From Burkholderiales bacterium (GTDB taxonomy: Bacteria; Pseudomonadota; Gammaproteobacteria; Burkholderiales; JAEUOS01): a stretch of DNA of 14,999 bases. A program made the translations under genes and the position numbers. Positions within the stretch are counted from its first letter, which is position 1; each line of letters opens with the position of its first letter. Below, in pieces: positions 1 through 7,362 of this stretch. Location: assembly GCA_947456845.1 (NCBI GenBank), contig CANGUJ010000045.1, positions 1-14,999 of the forward strand. The letters are read 5' to 3'. The notes beneath the pieces were generated by a model. It had not been told where the DNA came from, ran no database searches, and saw nothing but the letters and a program-made list of their open reading frames with translations.

Positions 1-659
1 AATTGATACAGCATGCGTTCTATGCGATAGGGATGCTCGTTGATGTCTTCCAGGCAGAGGATGCCGCCGGGCATGCGCGGCAGGTAGCGCGTGCCCGCCA
101 GGTGCGCGACCAGCGCGAGGTTGCCGCCCCACAGGCGCCCGCGCAGGGTGCCGACGCCCGGCGCGCCAGCGAACGGCGAGTCGCAGGCCACCTCCACCTC
201 GTCAGCCTCCCCGGCGATGATGCGCCAGAAATGCCGCTGGGTGAAATCGCTCACCTGCGCCGCGCCGAAGTCATAGGCCGCCATCGGTCCGGCCACGCCG
301 CGCATGCGGCCGCGCGCGTAGCCCGCACACAGCAGCGCGGTGAAATCGCTATGCCCCACGAACACCTTGCCGGAGCCCGCCAGTGCCGCATAATCGACGC
401 GATCGAGCAGGCGGGACAGGCCGTATCCGCCGCGCACGGCCATGACGACCTGTACGTCATCGCGCGCCGCCATGGCGTGCAGGGCCGCGACGCGCTGGCC
501 ATCCTCGCCGGCAAACCGCTGGTGCACGCGGCGCACCGCCGCCGGCGCCACCACGCGCCAGCCGTGCGCCCTGAAATAGCCGATGGCGCGGTCGAGGGCC
601 GCGCCATCGAGCACCTGGCCCGAGGGGGCGACAAAGCCGATGCCGGGTTTGCGCGCCAT
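1..659 (-). CDS. ldcA: LD-carboxypeptidase (muramoyltetrapeptide carboxypeptidase), 3' end cut by window edge
   Basis: Family S66 serine peptidase of the cytoplasm. It removes the terminal D-Ala from murein tetrapeptides during cell-wall recycling. The first 219 codons are visible and the C-terminus, including the expected catalytic His, lies beyond base 1. Visible family marks are an N-terminal VAPSG (residues 10-14), RGGYG (76-80), the nucleophile context GHSDFT with Ser104, WGGNL (177-181) and LEDINE (203-208), which holds the catalytic Glu region. The ATG lies 3 nt after the TAG of the dehalogenase reading frame, so translation is probably coupled to it. The gene is last in a run that starts with the PaiB-like gene. 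It was read by hand on the minus strand. The family is clear; whether the missing part is intact cannot be seen. Confidence 0.93.
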   Translation of the reverse strand, partial: MARKPGIGFVAPSGQVLDGAALDRAIGYFRAHGWRVVAPAAVRRVHQRFAGEDGQRVAALHAMAARDDVQVVMAVRGGYGLSRLLDRVDYAALAGSGKVFVGHSDFTALLCAGYARGRMRGVAGPMAAYDFGAAQVSDFTQRHFWRIIAGEADEVEVACDSPFAGAPGVGTLRGRLWGGNLALVAHLAGTRYLPRMPGGILCLEDINEHPYRIERMLYQ

Positions 660-662
660 GCG

Positions 663-1556
663 CTACAGAACCTTCAGCGCTTCGCGCGCCACCGCATCGC
701 CCCACTCCTGCAGAAAATGCCCGCCTTCCGGCACTTCATGGGGCGGGGGGCAATTGCGGATGGCCGCGGCCACATGGCGCATGACGGGCGGCCCCAGCAC
801 GGGGTCCTGCATGCCCACCGCCATGAAGGTCTTGCCGGACCATTGGCTGCCGAACCAGGCGCGCGCCCGGCGCGAGATGTCCGCGCCCTCGGCGTCCGGC
901 GTCTCGGGCACCAGGTTGGGAAAGCGGCGCACCCCGCCCTTGTACGCGGCATCCGGGAACGGCGCGTCGTAGGCGGCCGTTTCCGCAGGCGTCAGGTGCC
1001 TGCAGGCGCGGCCCAGCAGGGTGCCGACCGGCATGTCCGGGTTCTTGTTGTTCCAGGCGCGCCAATCCAGGAAACCCTGCCCGAGCGGCATGTCGCCGGT
1101 GGCGAAAGCCGTGTTCATGACCAGGAGGCCGGTGTAGCGATGCGGGGCCTCCATCGGCAGGGTCAGGCCCAGCAATCCGCCCCAGTCCTGCACCACCAGC
1201 GTCACGTTGCGCAGGTCGAGGCGCTCCACCAGGTTCGCCAGCATGCCGCGATGGAAACCGAAGGTATAGGCGGCATCGTCGGCCGGCTTGTCGCTCTTGC
1301 CGAAGCCCAGCAGGTCGGGCGCCACCACGCGGTGGCCGGCGGCGGTGAACACCGGGATCATGCGCCGGTAGAGGTAGCTCCAGGTGGGCTGGCCGTGCAG
1401 GCACAGGAAGGTTCGGGCGGCGTCCCGCGGACCTTCATCCAGGTAGTGGATGCGCATGCCCTGGTAGCCCTTCAGATCGCCGACATAATGCGGCTTGAAG
1501 GGATAGCCCGGCAGGTTGTCGAAGCGTTCGTCGGGGGTGCGCAATACGCCCGGCAT
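663..1556 (-). CDS. Haloalkane dehalogenase (HLD-I type), internal start within the TadA frame
   Basis: This is the 297-residue product expected from the internal ATG. It shares frame and stop codon with the longer TadA fusion. Haloalkane dehalogenases hydrolyse a carbon-halogen bond to an alcohol plus halide in the cytoplasm. Visible features are the oxyanion motif LHGQPTWSYLYR (53-64), LLGFGKSDKP (82-91), nucleophile Asp124 with halide-binding Trp125 in VVQDWGG, cap-domain Trp165/Trp168, acid Asp251 (GMQDPVLGP) and base His280 (EGGHFLQEWG). Asp124 and Trp125 fall at the same numbers as in Xanthobacter DhlA, and the length is close to that enzyme's 310. The Asp-Asp-His plus two-Trp pattern favours a true dehalogenase over an epoxide hydrolase. 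The natural substrate is unknown. The start is supported by AGGAG six nt upstream. Confidence 0.75.
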   Translation of the reverse strand: MPGVLRTPDERFDNLPGYPFKPHYVGDLKGYQGMRIHYLDEGPRDAARTFLCLHGQPTWSYLYRRMIPVFTAAGHRVVAPDLLGFGKSDKPADDAAYTFGFHRGMLANLVERLDLRNVTLVVQDWGGLLGLTLPMEAPHRYTGLLVMNTAFATGDMPLGQGFLDWRAWNNKNPDMPVGTLLGRACRHLTPAETAAYDAPFPDAAYKGGVRRFPNLVPETPDAEGADISRRARAWFGSQWSGKTFMAVGMQDPVLGPPVMRHVAAAIRNCPPPHEVPEGGHFLQEWGDAVAREALKVL

Positions 1557-2075
1557 GGTGTTCTCCTCACGTTGCAGACGGCGCCTTTCGGCAAAGAAAT
1601 CCCTGAGCATGCTGCCGCATTCATCCGCCAGGATGCCGCCCACTGCCGCGGTCCGGTGGTTCAACGTCGTGCTGGCAAACAGGTCCAGGACGCTGCCGGC
1701 CACGCCCGTCTTGGGGTCATGCGCCGCGAAAACGACTTTCCTGAGGCGCGCATGCAGCATGGCGCCGGCGCACATGGCACAGGGCTCCAGGGTGACATAA
1801 AGGTCGCATTCGTCCAGACGGTAGTTGCCCAATCGCGCGGCGGCCGCGCGCAGCGCAACCACCTCGGCATGCGCGGTCGGGTCATGGCTGCCTACCGGCC
1901 GGTTGAACCCGCTGGCGATCACGCGGCCCTGGTGCACGACCACCGCGCCGACCGGCACCTCGCCCTGCGCGGCGGCGCGCCCGGCCTCGGCCATGGCCAG
2001 GCGCATGAATCGCTCGGCCTCGGCGGCAGCGGCCGGGGCAGTGGCAGAGGAAGAGGCAATCGGAAGCGCCGTCAC
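663..2075 (-). CDS. tadA: TadA tRNA adenosine-34 deaminase joined in frame to a haloalkane dehalogenase
   Basis: One 470-codon frame holds two complete enzymes. Residues 1-173 are TadA, which converts A34 to inosine in tRNA-Arg(ACG). The zinc ligands are His69 (in HAE, with proton-shuttle Glu71) and Cys99/Cys102 (PCAMC). The domain ends at DFFAERRR, where E. coli TadA also ends. Residues 174-470 are an alpha/beta-hydrolase dehalogenase. No stop codon separates the two, yet a strong Shine-Dalgarno and an ATG sit exactly at the junction, so a separate dehalogenase is also likely made. The start is GTG at 2075, 20 bp after the PaiB-like stop. The ATG at 2006 (Met24) is less likely because E. coli TadA extends upstream of the matching Met. 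Both domains are certain by motif; whether the fusion protein accumulates in the cell is unknown. Confidence 0.88.
   Translation of the reverse strand: MTALPIASSSATAPAAAAEAERFMRLAMAEAGRAAAQGEVPVGAVVVHQGRVIASGFNRPVGSHDPTAHAEVVALRAAAARLGNYRLDECDLYVTLEPCAMCAGAMLHARLRKVVFAAHDPKTGVAGSVLDLFASTTLNHRTAAVGGILADECGSMLRDFFAERRRLQREENTMPGVLRTPDERFDNLPGYPFKPHYVGDLKGYQGMRIHYLDEGPRDAARTFLCLHGQPTWSYLYRRMIPVFTAAGHRVVAPDLLGFGKSDKPADDAAYTFGFHRGMLANLVERLDLRNVTLVVQDWGGLLGLTLPMEAPHRYTGLLVMNTAFATGDMPLGQGFLDWRAWNNKNPDMPVGTLLGRACRHLTPAETAAYDAPFPDAAYKGGVRRFPNLVPETPDAEGADISRRARAWFGSQWSGKTFMAVGMQDPVLGPPVMRHVAAAIRNCPPPHEVPEGGHFLQEWGDAVAREALKVL
1557..1570 (-). promoter_or_regulatory. Internal Shine-Dalgarno for the dehalogenase start
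   Basis: On the minus strand AGGAGA lies with AGGAG ending six nt before the ATG at 1556. This is among the best ribosome binding sites in the window, and it falls at the exact TadA/dehalogenase boundary. It supports a separately initiated dehalogenase inside the fused frame. Confidence 0.7.
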
Positions 2076-2095
2076 GTCGCTCGCCTTCGCGCGCC

Positions 2096-2719
2096 TCAGA
2101 GGCCGATTTTTTCCATCCAGACGGCCAGCGCGCGCTCGTCCGGCGATCCTGCCGCGTAGCGGGCCTTCATCTCGGCATGCGCTTCCTTGCGGTGCTGGTT
2201 GAGCTTGATCTTGGTTTCCAGCCTGGCCACCGGAATCTCGAAAGCCATGATGCCCGCGAGCATCTTTTCCTGGAATTCATGGTCCAGGCCGCGCCACTGC
2301 GCCGCGTATTCCGCCTCGTGGATGGCGATCAGCCCCTTGAGCAGGGCGTCCTTCTTCATCTCGCCCTCGAGAAAATGCGCATGGCCGTAGGCGTGCACGG
2401 CCACGTAGTTCCAGGTCGGCACGCGGGCGATGTCCGGATACACCTTGGGCGACATGTAGGCGTTGGGCCCCTGGAAGACGACCAGCGCCTCGCGCCCGGC
2501 TTCCAGGTAACGCCAGTGCGGATTGGGCCTGGCGAAGTGCCCTTCGATCACCAGTTGCATGCCCGCTCCGGTCGGGCGCTCGCTGACCATCACCGGCAGA
2601 TGGGTGGCGAAGGGATTGCCCGCGTCGTCGGCGCACACGAGCATGGCAAAGCCGTGCTCGCGCATGATTTGCAGGGCCACCGCCTGGTCGGGGTGGGCGA
2701 AGTGCTTGGGCAGGTACAT
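2096..2719 (-). CDS. PaiB-family FMN-binding protein
   Basis: The 207-residue product fits the PaiB family (split-barrel FMN-binding fold), whose Bacillus namesake is a negative regulator of sporulation and protease genes. Conserved blocks in order are MYLPKHF (1-7), ATHLPV (38-43), GHFARPNPHW (60-69), VFQGPNAYMSP (81-91), VPTWNY (100-105) and KIKLNQHR (170-177). The barrel resembles pyridoxamine-phosphate-oxidase-like flavoproteins, so a flavin-dependent or heme-related role is equally possible, and no helix-turn-helix is evident. The ATG at 2719 begins the family's usual MYxPxHF N-terminus, although no good Shine-Dalgarno precedes it. The gene heads the minus-strand run with tadA 20 bp downstream. 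Its regulatory target cannot be inferred. Confidence 0.88.
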   Translation of the reverse strand: MYLPKHFAHPDQAVALQIMREHGFAMLVCADDAGNPFATHLPVMVSERPTGAGMQLVIEGHFARPNPHWRYLEAGREALVVFQGPNAYMSPKVYPDIARVPTWNYVAVHAYGHAHFLEGEMKKDALLKGLIAIHEAEYAAQWRGLDHEFQEKMLAGIMAFEIPVARLETKIKLNQHRKEAHAEMKARYAAGSPDERALAVWMEKIGL

Positions 2720-2825
2720 GGCGCGTGGCAGGCCGCGGGGCGGGCCCCTCGAATGGCAAAAACCGGATGCTACCGGCTTTTCACAGACCGGCGCGGCGCA
2801 AATGGTGCGCGAACCGGCAACTATC

Positions 2826-2831
2826 TATAAT
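2826..2831 (+). promoter_or_regulatory. Candidate -10 element (TATAAT) for the SulP gene
   Basis: A perfect sigma-70 type -10 hexamer lies in an AT-richer patch about 130 bp upstream of the SulP start. The matching -35 position (2803-2808) is poor, with about two of six bases, so an activator or a different sigma context may be needed. The reverse complement of the same patch reads TATAGA and could serve the PaiB-like gene. This is motif evidence only. Confidence 0.35.
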
Positions 2832-2855
2832 CGACCCTGCCATTGGTGATCTGAT

Positions 2856-2881
2856 GCAAACAAAAGCAAACGGAAGCAAAC
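2856..2881 (+). repeat. Three GCAAAC direct repeats at 10-bp spacing
   Basis: GCAAAC occurs at 2856-2861, 2866-2871 and 2876-2881 with A/G-rich 4-nt spacers (AAAA, GGAA). All copies therefore face the same side of the helix. They lie just downstream of the candidate -10, in the SulP leader. Phased direct repeats of this kind are typical of binding sites for oligomeric regulators. The cognate factor is unknown. Confidence 0.5.
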
Positions 2882-2959
2882 GGGTCGCAGGGCAGGCAAC
2901 CGCAATCCGGTGATGCCGGCGATCCTGCCCGCCATGCGGGATCACGACCGGTTTCGGCC

Positions 2960-5200
2960 ATGAATCTCACCGAGGGCGCCTTGGCTCTCGCAATACCCAT
3001 ACCTAGAATGGCCGTGCAAACGCAGCATTTGGTGACCAGCATTTCGGCTGGGCTGATCGCCGGCATCCGGACGATCCTCGGTTCGGCGGCCATGGTCACC
3101 CTGGTGATGCCGAACACCCTTGCCGGCGGGATCGCGCCGGCCCTGGAAGTCATCCTGATCGGCGGCGCCGTGCTGGGCGCGCTGGTGGCCATGTTCAGCA
3201 CGTATCCGGGCGCGGTCGCGCAGGTGCAGGACGGCCCGGCGGTCATCCTGGGCGTGATGGCCACCGCGCTGGCCGCTTCGATGCGCGGCAGCGCCCCGCC
3301 GGAACTGATCATCCTGGTGGTGCTCGCCTGCACCAACGTGGCGGCGTTCGCCGCGGGCCTGGTGTTCTACTGGCTCGGGGTGTACCGGCTGGGCGCCCTG
3401 GTGCGCTTCATTCCCTATCCGGTGATCGGCGGCTTCCTGGCCGGATCGGGGCTGCTCATCCTGGTGGGTGCCGGCCCGGTCCTCACCGGCATGGACCCCG
3501 CGCAGTTGAACCTGCAGGCCCTGCTCGAGCCGATGTGCGCGGCCCGCTGGGCCCCTGGCCTCGCCTTCGGCGTGATCCTGGTGGCGGTCCTGCGGCGCTA
3601 CAGCCACGCCCTGCTGGTGCCCGGCCTGCTGTTCGGCGCGGTGATCCTGTATCACCTGGGGCTTCTCGCGGCGGGCGTGCAGATGCCCGCAGCGCAGTCG
3701 GCCGGCCTGTTGCTGGGCCCGTTCCCGGAGAACCCCGGGCTCAGCATGCCGGCATGGACGCGCCTGCCGGCAGATGGGTGGCTCTACGTCGCGGACCAGA
3801 TACCGACCTTCGCGGCCATCGTCCTGGTGAGCGTGGTCGCCCTGCTGCTCAACGCCAGCGGCCTCGAGCTTGCCACCCGCGGCGACCTCGACATCAACCG
3901 CGAGCTGCGCGCCACCGGCATCGCCAACATGGCCTCGGGGCTTCTGGGCGGCGCGGTCGGCTTCCATGCCCTGTCGGCCTCGCTCCTGGGTTACCGCATG
4001 GGGGCCAACAGCCGGATCATCGGCCTGACCGCGGCGGCGATGTGCCTGGCGGCCCTGCTCGCCGGGACGGCCCTGCTCGCCTACATGCCCAAGGCGATCC
4101 TCGGCGGCCTGCTTTTTTCCATGGGCGCGGGCCTGCTGATCGAATGGCTCTACGACGGCTGGCGCAAGCTGCCGCGCCAGGACTTCGCGATCGTCGCCCT
4201 GATCGTGGCCGTGATCGGCAGCGTCGGCATCCTCGCGGGCGTCACCGTCGGCGTGGCGGTCGCCATGGCGATCTTCGTGCTCAGCTACAGCCGGGTGCGC
4301 GTGATCCGCCAGGAGCTCAGCGGCGCGGAATACCGCAGCAACGTGGACCGCAGCCCGGCCGCCCTGGAGGTGCTGAAGGATCAGGGACACTGCATTCGCG
4401 TGATCAAGCTGGAGGGCTTCATTTTCTTCGGCACGGCCTACTCCGTGCTCACGCAGATCCAGCACATGATCGCCGACCCGGGCCCGCACCGCATTCGATA
4501 CCTGCTGCTCGATTTCCGCGACGTGCCGGCCAGCGACTCGTCGGCCATGTCGGCCTTTTCGAAAATCCACATGTACTGCGAACGCAATGCATGCCGGCTG
4601 CTGTTCACGCGCATGAACGACGCCATCACCTCGCAGTTCAAGCAGGCCGGTCTCGATCCCGAGACCACCAACATCGCCTACTACGACGACCTCGACGTGG
4701 CGCTCGAACTCTGCGAGGAACAGGTCCTGGCAGGCCATGCCGGCTCCGGGGAGCCGGCCGACTTTTCCATCTGGGACCGGATCCGCAAGGTGCTGCCGCA
4801 GGGCACGCCGCTGTCCGCCTTCATGGCCTACCTGCAGCCGCGCACCTTCAATCCCGGGGAATACCTGGTCAAGCAGGGCGGCCCGCCCGACGAGATCGTG
4901 TTCATCGAGTCCGGACGCGTGACCGTCCGGCTCACCTTTCCCGACGGCCGCTCGATCCGGCTGCGCTCCATGACCATGGGCACCATGATCGGCGAGATCG
5001 GCATGTATCTGGACCAGCCGCGCAGCGCCTCGGCGGTGGCCGATCACGTCACGCAGGCCTATATCCTCACCGCCGAGAAGCTGCGCGCCATGGAAGCCGA
5101 CGATCCGCAGCTCGCCAACGCCCTGCACTACGCGATCGTGGCCCTGCTCGCCGAACGCCTGGCCGGCACCAACGGCCTGCTGCAGAGGCTGATCAATTAA
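2960..5200 (+). CDS. SulP/SLC26-family anion transporter with STAS and cyclic-nucleotide-binding domains
   Basis: The 746-residue inner-membrane transporter has three modules. Residues about 25-440 are hydrophobic and form the SulP transport core, including a DGPAVILGVMA segment and IDINREL-like TM linker features of the family (DLDINRELRATG). Residues about 474-590 are a STAS domain with LLLDFRDVPASDSSA, where Asp518 and the DSS turn match the anti-sigma-antagonist fold. Residues about 620-740 are a cyclic-nucleotide-binding domain whose phosphate cassette reads GEIGMYLDQPRSASAVA; Gly678-Glu679 and Arg688 occupy the cNMP-contacting positions. Direct gating by cAMP or another nucleotide is therefore plausible. 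The substrate could be sulfate, bicarbonate or a dicarboxylate and cannot be told. The ATG at 2960 is used; Met17 (3008) is an alternative and neither has a strong Shine-Dalgarno. An MFS gene follows 63 bp later. Confidence 0.92.
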   Translation: MNLTEGALALAIPIPRMAVQTQHLVTSISAGLIAGIRTILGSAAMVTLVMPNTLAGGIAPALEVILIGGAVLGALVAMFSTYPGAVAQVQDGPAVILGVMATALAASMRGSAPPELIILVVLACTNVAAFAAGLVFYWLGVYRLGALVRFIPYPVIGGFLAGSGLLILVGAGPVLTGMDPAQLNLQALLEPMCAARWAPGLAFGVILVAVLRRYSHALLVPGLLFGAVILYHLGLLAAGVQMPAAQSAGLLLGPFPENPGLSMPAWTRLPADGWLYVADQIPTFAAIVLVSVVALLLNASGLELATRGDLDINRELRATGIANMASGLLGGAVGFHALSASLLGYRMGANSRIIGLTAAAMCLAALLAGTALLAYMPKAILGGLLFSMGAGLLIEWLYDGWRKLPRQDFAIVALIVAVIGSVGILAGVTVGVAVAMAIFVLSYSRVRVIRQELSGAEYRSNVDRSPAALEVLKDQGHCIRVIKLEGFIFFGTAYSVLTQIQHMIADPGPHRIRYLLLDFRDVPASDSSAMSAFSKIHMYCERNACRLLFTRMNDAITSQFKQAGLDPETTNIAYYDDLDVALELCEEQVLAGHAGSGEPADFSIWDRIRKVLPQGTPLSAFMAYLQPRTFNPGEYLVKQGGPPDEIVFIESGRVTVRLTFPDGRSIRLRSMTMGTMIGEIGMYLDQPRSASAVADHVTQAYILTAEKLRAMEADDPQLANALHYAIVALLAERLAGTNGLLQRLIN

Positions 5201-5215
5201 CCGGCCCCAGGCAGC

Positions 5216-5237
5216 GCGCGTCGCCGCGACGACGCGC
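5216..5237 (+). repeat. Inverted repeat between the SulP and MFS genes
   Basis: Arms GCGCGTCG (5216-5223) and CGACGCGC (5230-5237) pair perfectly over 8 bp around a 6-nt loop. No T-run follows, so it is not a standard terminator. It could lower downstream expression or stabilise the transcript, but short GC palindromes also arise by chance at this base composition. Confidence 0.35.
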
Positions 5238-5263
5238 CGCGGCCCGCGGACCAGCGCCCGACC

Positions 5264-6484
5264 ATGCCAAACCAGGCCAGCCAGAGCAGCGCCGCCGTGC
5301 CAGGATTTCCGCTTTGGCCGCTCCTGGCCACCATGGGCATGCAGACACTCGCCACGATGGCGGCCTACTCCGTGCCGGCCCTGGCGCCGGCCATCGCGCG
5401 CGACCTCGCCATCGACGGCGCGCTGGCCGGCTACTTCGTGTCGGCGGTCTACGGCGTCGGGATCGTTTCCTCGCTGCTCGCCGCGGACCTGATCCATCGC
5501 CATGGCGCGGTCCGGCTCGGCCAGGCGGTGCTGGCGGGCACCCTGGCCATGCTGCTCATCAGCGCCAGCGGATCGGTCGCCGCGCTCGCCCTGGGCGCCC
5601 TTGCGCTGGGCAGCGCCTACGGCGCCACCGCGCCGGTCAGCACCCATCTGCTGGTGCCCCGCACGGCGCCGCGCATCGTCAATCTGGTGCTGTCGATCCG
5701 CCAGATCGGCGTCCCGCTCGGTGGGGTACTCGGCGCGCTGCTGCTGCCGCCGCTGGCGCTGCGACTGGGCTGGCAGACCACTTTCCTGTTGCAGGCGCTG
5801 CCCGCCGCGCTGCTGCTGCTTTTGCTCGAATGGCCGCGCCGCCGGTGGGACGGCGAGCGCCCCGCCGGCCCCGGCCGGCGCAAGGGTGGCCTGCGGCAGA
5901 TCGTCAGCCTGCTTGCCGCCAGTGGCGAACTCAAGCGCCTCACGTTCGCGAGCTTCGTTTTTTCCGGCCTGCAGCTCTCCTTCGTGGCCTTCACCACTGT
6001 GCAGTTGACCAGCCGCGCCGATTTCGGCCTTGTCGCGGCGGGGCAGGCCCTGGCGGCCTACCAGGTCAGCGGCGTGCTGACCCGACCGATCTGGGGCTGG
6101 ATCGCGGACCGCTGGATTCCCGCCCGCGACATCCTGGTCTTCCAGGGGCTGGTGATGGGCGCGGCCGCGCTGGTCGCCGGTCAATTCGGGCCGGGCTGGC
6201 CGGTCGCAGGCGTCTTGCTGGTATGCGCCGTCGCCGGCGCGACGGCGAGCGGCTACACCGGGCTGGCCTATGCGGAATTCGCCCGCCTGGGCGGGCCCCG
6301 TCGCACCGAGGCCACCGGCCTGGGCTCGGCCGCCATGTTCAGCGGCGTGCTGGTGCTGCCCTCGCTGGGCGCCGCGCTGGTGACCAGGACCGGAAGCTAC
6401 GGACTGGCCTACGGCGCGCTCGGGGTGGCGGCGATCCTGACAGGCCTCATGCTGGCATCCGGCAACCGCGGCGCGCGCCGCTAG
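5264..6484 (+). CDS. Major facilitator superfamily transporter
   Basis: The 406-residue inner-membrane carrier shows two hydrophobic halves separated by a basic loop at about residues 190-225 (PRRRWDGERP, GRRKGG), as expected for 12 membrane helices. Motif-A-like loops follow helix 2 (LLAADLIHRHGAVRLGQ, 71-87) and helix 8 (GWIADRWIPARD, 278-289). A helix-5 stretch SIRQIGVPLGGVLGA (144-158) resembles the motif-C region of exporter-like and anion-carrier MFS members. No substrate can be assigned. The gene is 63 bp after the SulP gene and probably cotranscribed with it. It ends only 16 bp from the convergent methyltransferase-like gene, with a run of alternating C and G between. The ATG at 5264 has no clear Shine-Dalgarno. 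Confidence 0.9.
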   Translation: MPNQASQSSAAVPGFPLWPLLATMGMQTLATMAAYSVPALAPAIARDLAIDGALAGYFVSAVYGVGIVSSLLAADLIHRHGAVRLGQAVLAGTLAMLLISASGSVAALALGALALGSAYGATAPVSTHLLVPRTAPRIVNLVLSIRQIGVPLGGVLGALLLPPLALRLGWQTTFLLQALPAALLLLLLEWPRRRWDGERPAGPGRRKGGLRQIVSLLAASGELKRLTFASFVFSGLQLSFVAFTTVQLTSRADFGLVAAGQALAAYQVSGVLTRPIWGWIADRWIPARDILVFQGLVMGAAALVAGQFGPGWPVAGVLLVCAVAGATASGYTGLAYAEFARLGGPRRTEATGLGSAAMFSGVLVLPSLGAALVTRTGSYGLAYGALGVAAILTGLMLASGNRGARR

Positions 6485-6500
6485 AGCGCGCGCGCGGGCC

Positions 6501-7337
6501 TCATTCCCGCACGGCCGTCCAGCGCACCGGCACGGCGCCTTCCGTGCGCGCCTCGCCGGCCATCCGCGCGCCTTCGACGCGCCCCTCGAAGCGCCACGGA
6601 TGACCGTCGCGATCGAAGGCGGTGAAGCCGATCTCGGTACCGCGCAGGCGAGACCCGATCACGTTGACCGGGCGGGCGGCACGCTCCCCCGTGGTCGTGA
6701 GCGCCTGATACTTCTGCCCGATGCGCACGCGCAACTCGTCGCCCGGCAGCGCCACCTTCCAGGTGCCGCGCACGTCGGCCGGCACGATCCAGAGATGGCC
6801 GCTGCGGCCCTCCACGCGGATGCTTTCATCGGGTTCCCAGTCGTCGAGCAGGAACTGGTGCGAAACCACGCGCAGCCCCGGCCGCTGCGCCAGCAGGCGC
6901 GGCTTCAGGCGCGACATCGACCCGGGGCTCAGGTAAAGCGCGATCACCGTCGCCCTGGAGATGTCGGCCTCGAACAGATCCTGGGCGATGAATTCCGTCA
7001 GTTGCGATACCCCCTGGGCGCGCGCCGCCGCGACCGAAACGCGCACCAGGTTGGCTTCGAGTTCAACGCCGATGGCGCGCGCCCCGAAATGCCGCGCGGC
7101 GTAGATGGGCATGCGGCCGTCGCCTGACCCCAGGTCGATGACCAGATCGTCCCGGGTGGTGTCGGCCATCTGCAGCATGCGGCGGATCAGGCGTTCCGGC
7201 GTGGGCACCCAGACCGAGTCCTTGCCGAGTTGGCCGATCTGCGGCGCCTCGCTGGCGGGCACGCTGTTCGACTGGGCCCGCGCGGGCCCGCCGCACAGGG
7301 TCAGGGCCAGCATGGCGAGAAGAATCCTGCTTTTCAT
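6501..7337 (-). CDS. Exported class I methyltransferase-fold protein
   Basis: The 278-residue product starts with a Sec signal peptide: MKSR, a hydrophobic core, then PARA before Gln22. It continues into a Rossmann-like SAM methyltransferase domain. Motif I is DLGSGDGRMPIYA (68-80), the acidic ribose ligand is Glu92 (VELEAN) and Asp120 lies in IAQDLFEADI. The DLGSGDGR and LYLSPGSMSRLKP pattern resembles the FAM173-type lysine methyltransferase group. Residues about 185-278 form an extra beta-rich region ending in RWTAVRE. A SAM enzyme in the periplasm would lack an obvious SAM supply, so the protein may bind something else or the signal may be a membrane anchor. Cys15 lacks a good lipobox. 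The start is 25 bp after the amidase stop, so it is the last gene of that operon. Confidence 0.85.
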   Translation of the reverse strand: MKSRILLAMLALTLCGGPARAQSNSVPASEAPQIGQLGKDSVWVPTPERLIRRMLQMADTTRDDLVIDLGSGDGRMPIYAARHFGARAIGVELEANLVRVSVAAARAQGVSQLTEFIAQDLFEADISRATVIALYLSPGSMSRLKPRLLAQRPGLRVVSHQFLLDDWEPDESIRVEGRSGHLWIVPADVRGTWKVALPGDELRVRIGQKYQALTTTGERAARPVNVIGSRLRGTEIGFTAFDRDGHPWRFEGRVEGARMAGEARTEGAVPVRWTAVRE

Positions 7338-7362
7338 AGTGCGTCCCGTCGGTGGTGCCGCA

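Larger units (their letters stand above)
2720..2959. other. Divergent intergenic region between the PaiB-like and SulP genes
   Basis: This 240-bp stretch is less GC-rich than its flanks and has no plausible gene. It must hold the promoters for both directions. I see a TATAAT on the plus strand (2826-2831), three phased GCAAAC elements (2856-2881), and an imperfect CCGG-based hairpin flanked by A and T runs near 2756-2782 that is too weak to call a terminator. Confidence 0.6.

Noticed and set aside
3..2159. 718-codon plus-strand open frame opposite the LdcA, TadA/dehalogenase and PaiB-like genes
   Set aside because: It lies antisense to three genes with clear motifs and is rich in Arg, His and Ala, as expected of a GC-rich shadow frame. 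It shows no domain pattern.
2756..2782. Possible terminator made of CCGG arms flanked by A and T runs
   Set aside because: The stem has only four GC pairs plus a bulged A-T extension and sits upstream of both divergent genes, where no transcript should end.
2942..6184. 1080-codon minus-strand open frame opposite the SulP and MFS genes
   Set aside because: The composition is dominated by Gly, Arg, His, Gln and Asp with no hydrophobic core or motif. It is the mirror of strongly supported membrane protein genes.
6485..6500. Alternating CG run between convergent genes as a Z-DNA or recombination site
   Set aside because: It is too short, and this is expected at this base composition; it is merely the spacer between two stop codons.
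3535..6603. 1022-codon plus-strand frame across the SulP and MFS genes
   Set aside because: It is an out-of-frame shadow spanning two real genes and their gap, of low-complexity Arg/Pro/Gly composition.
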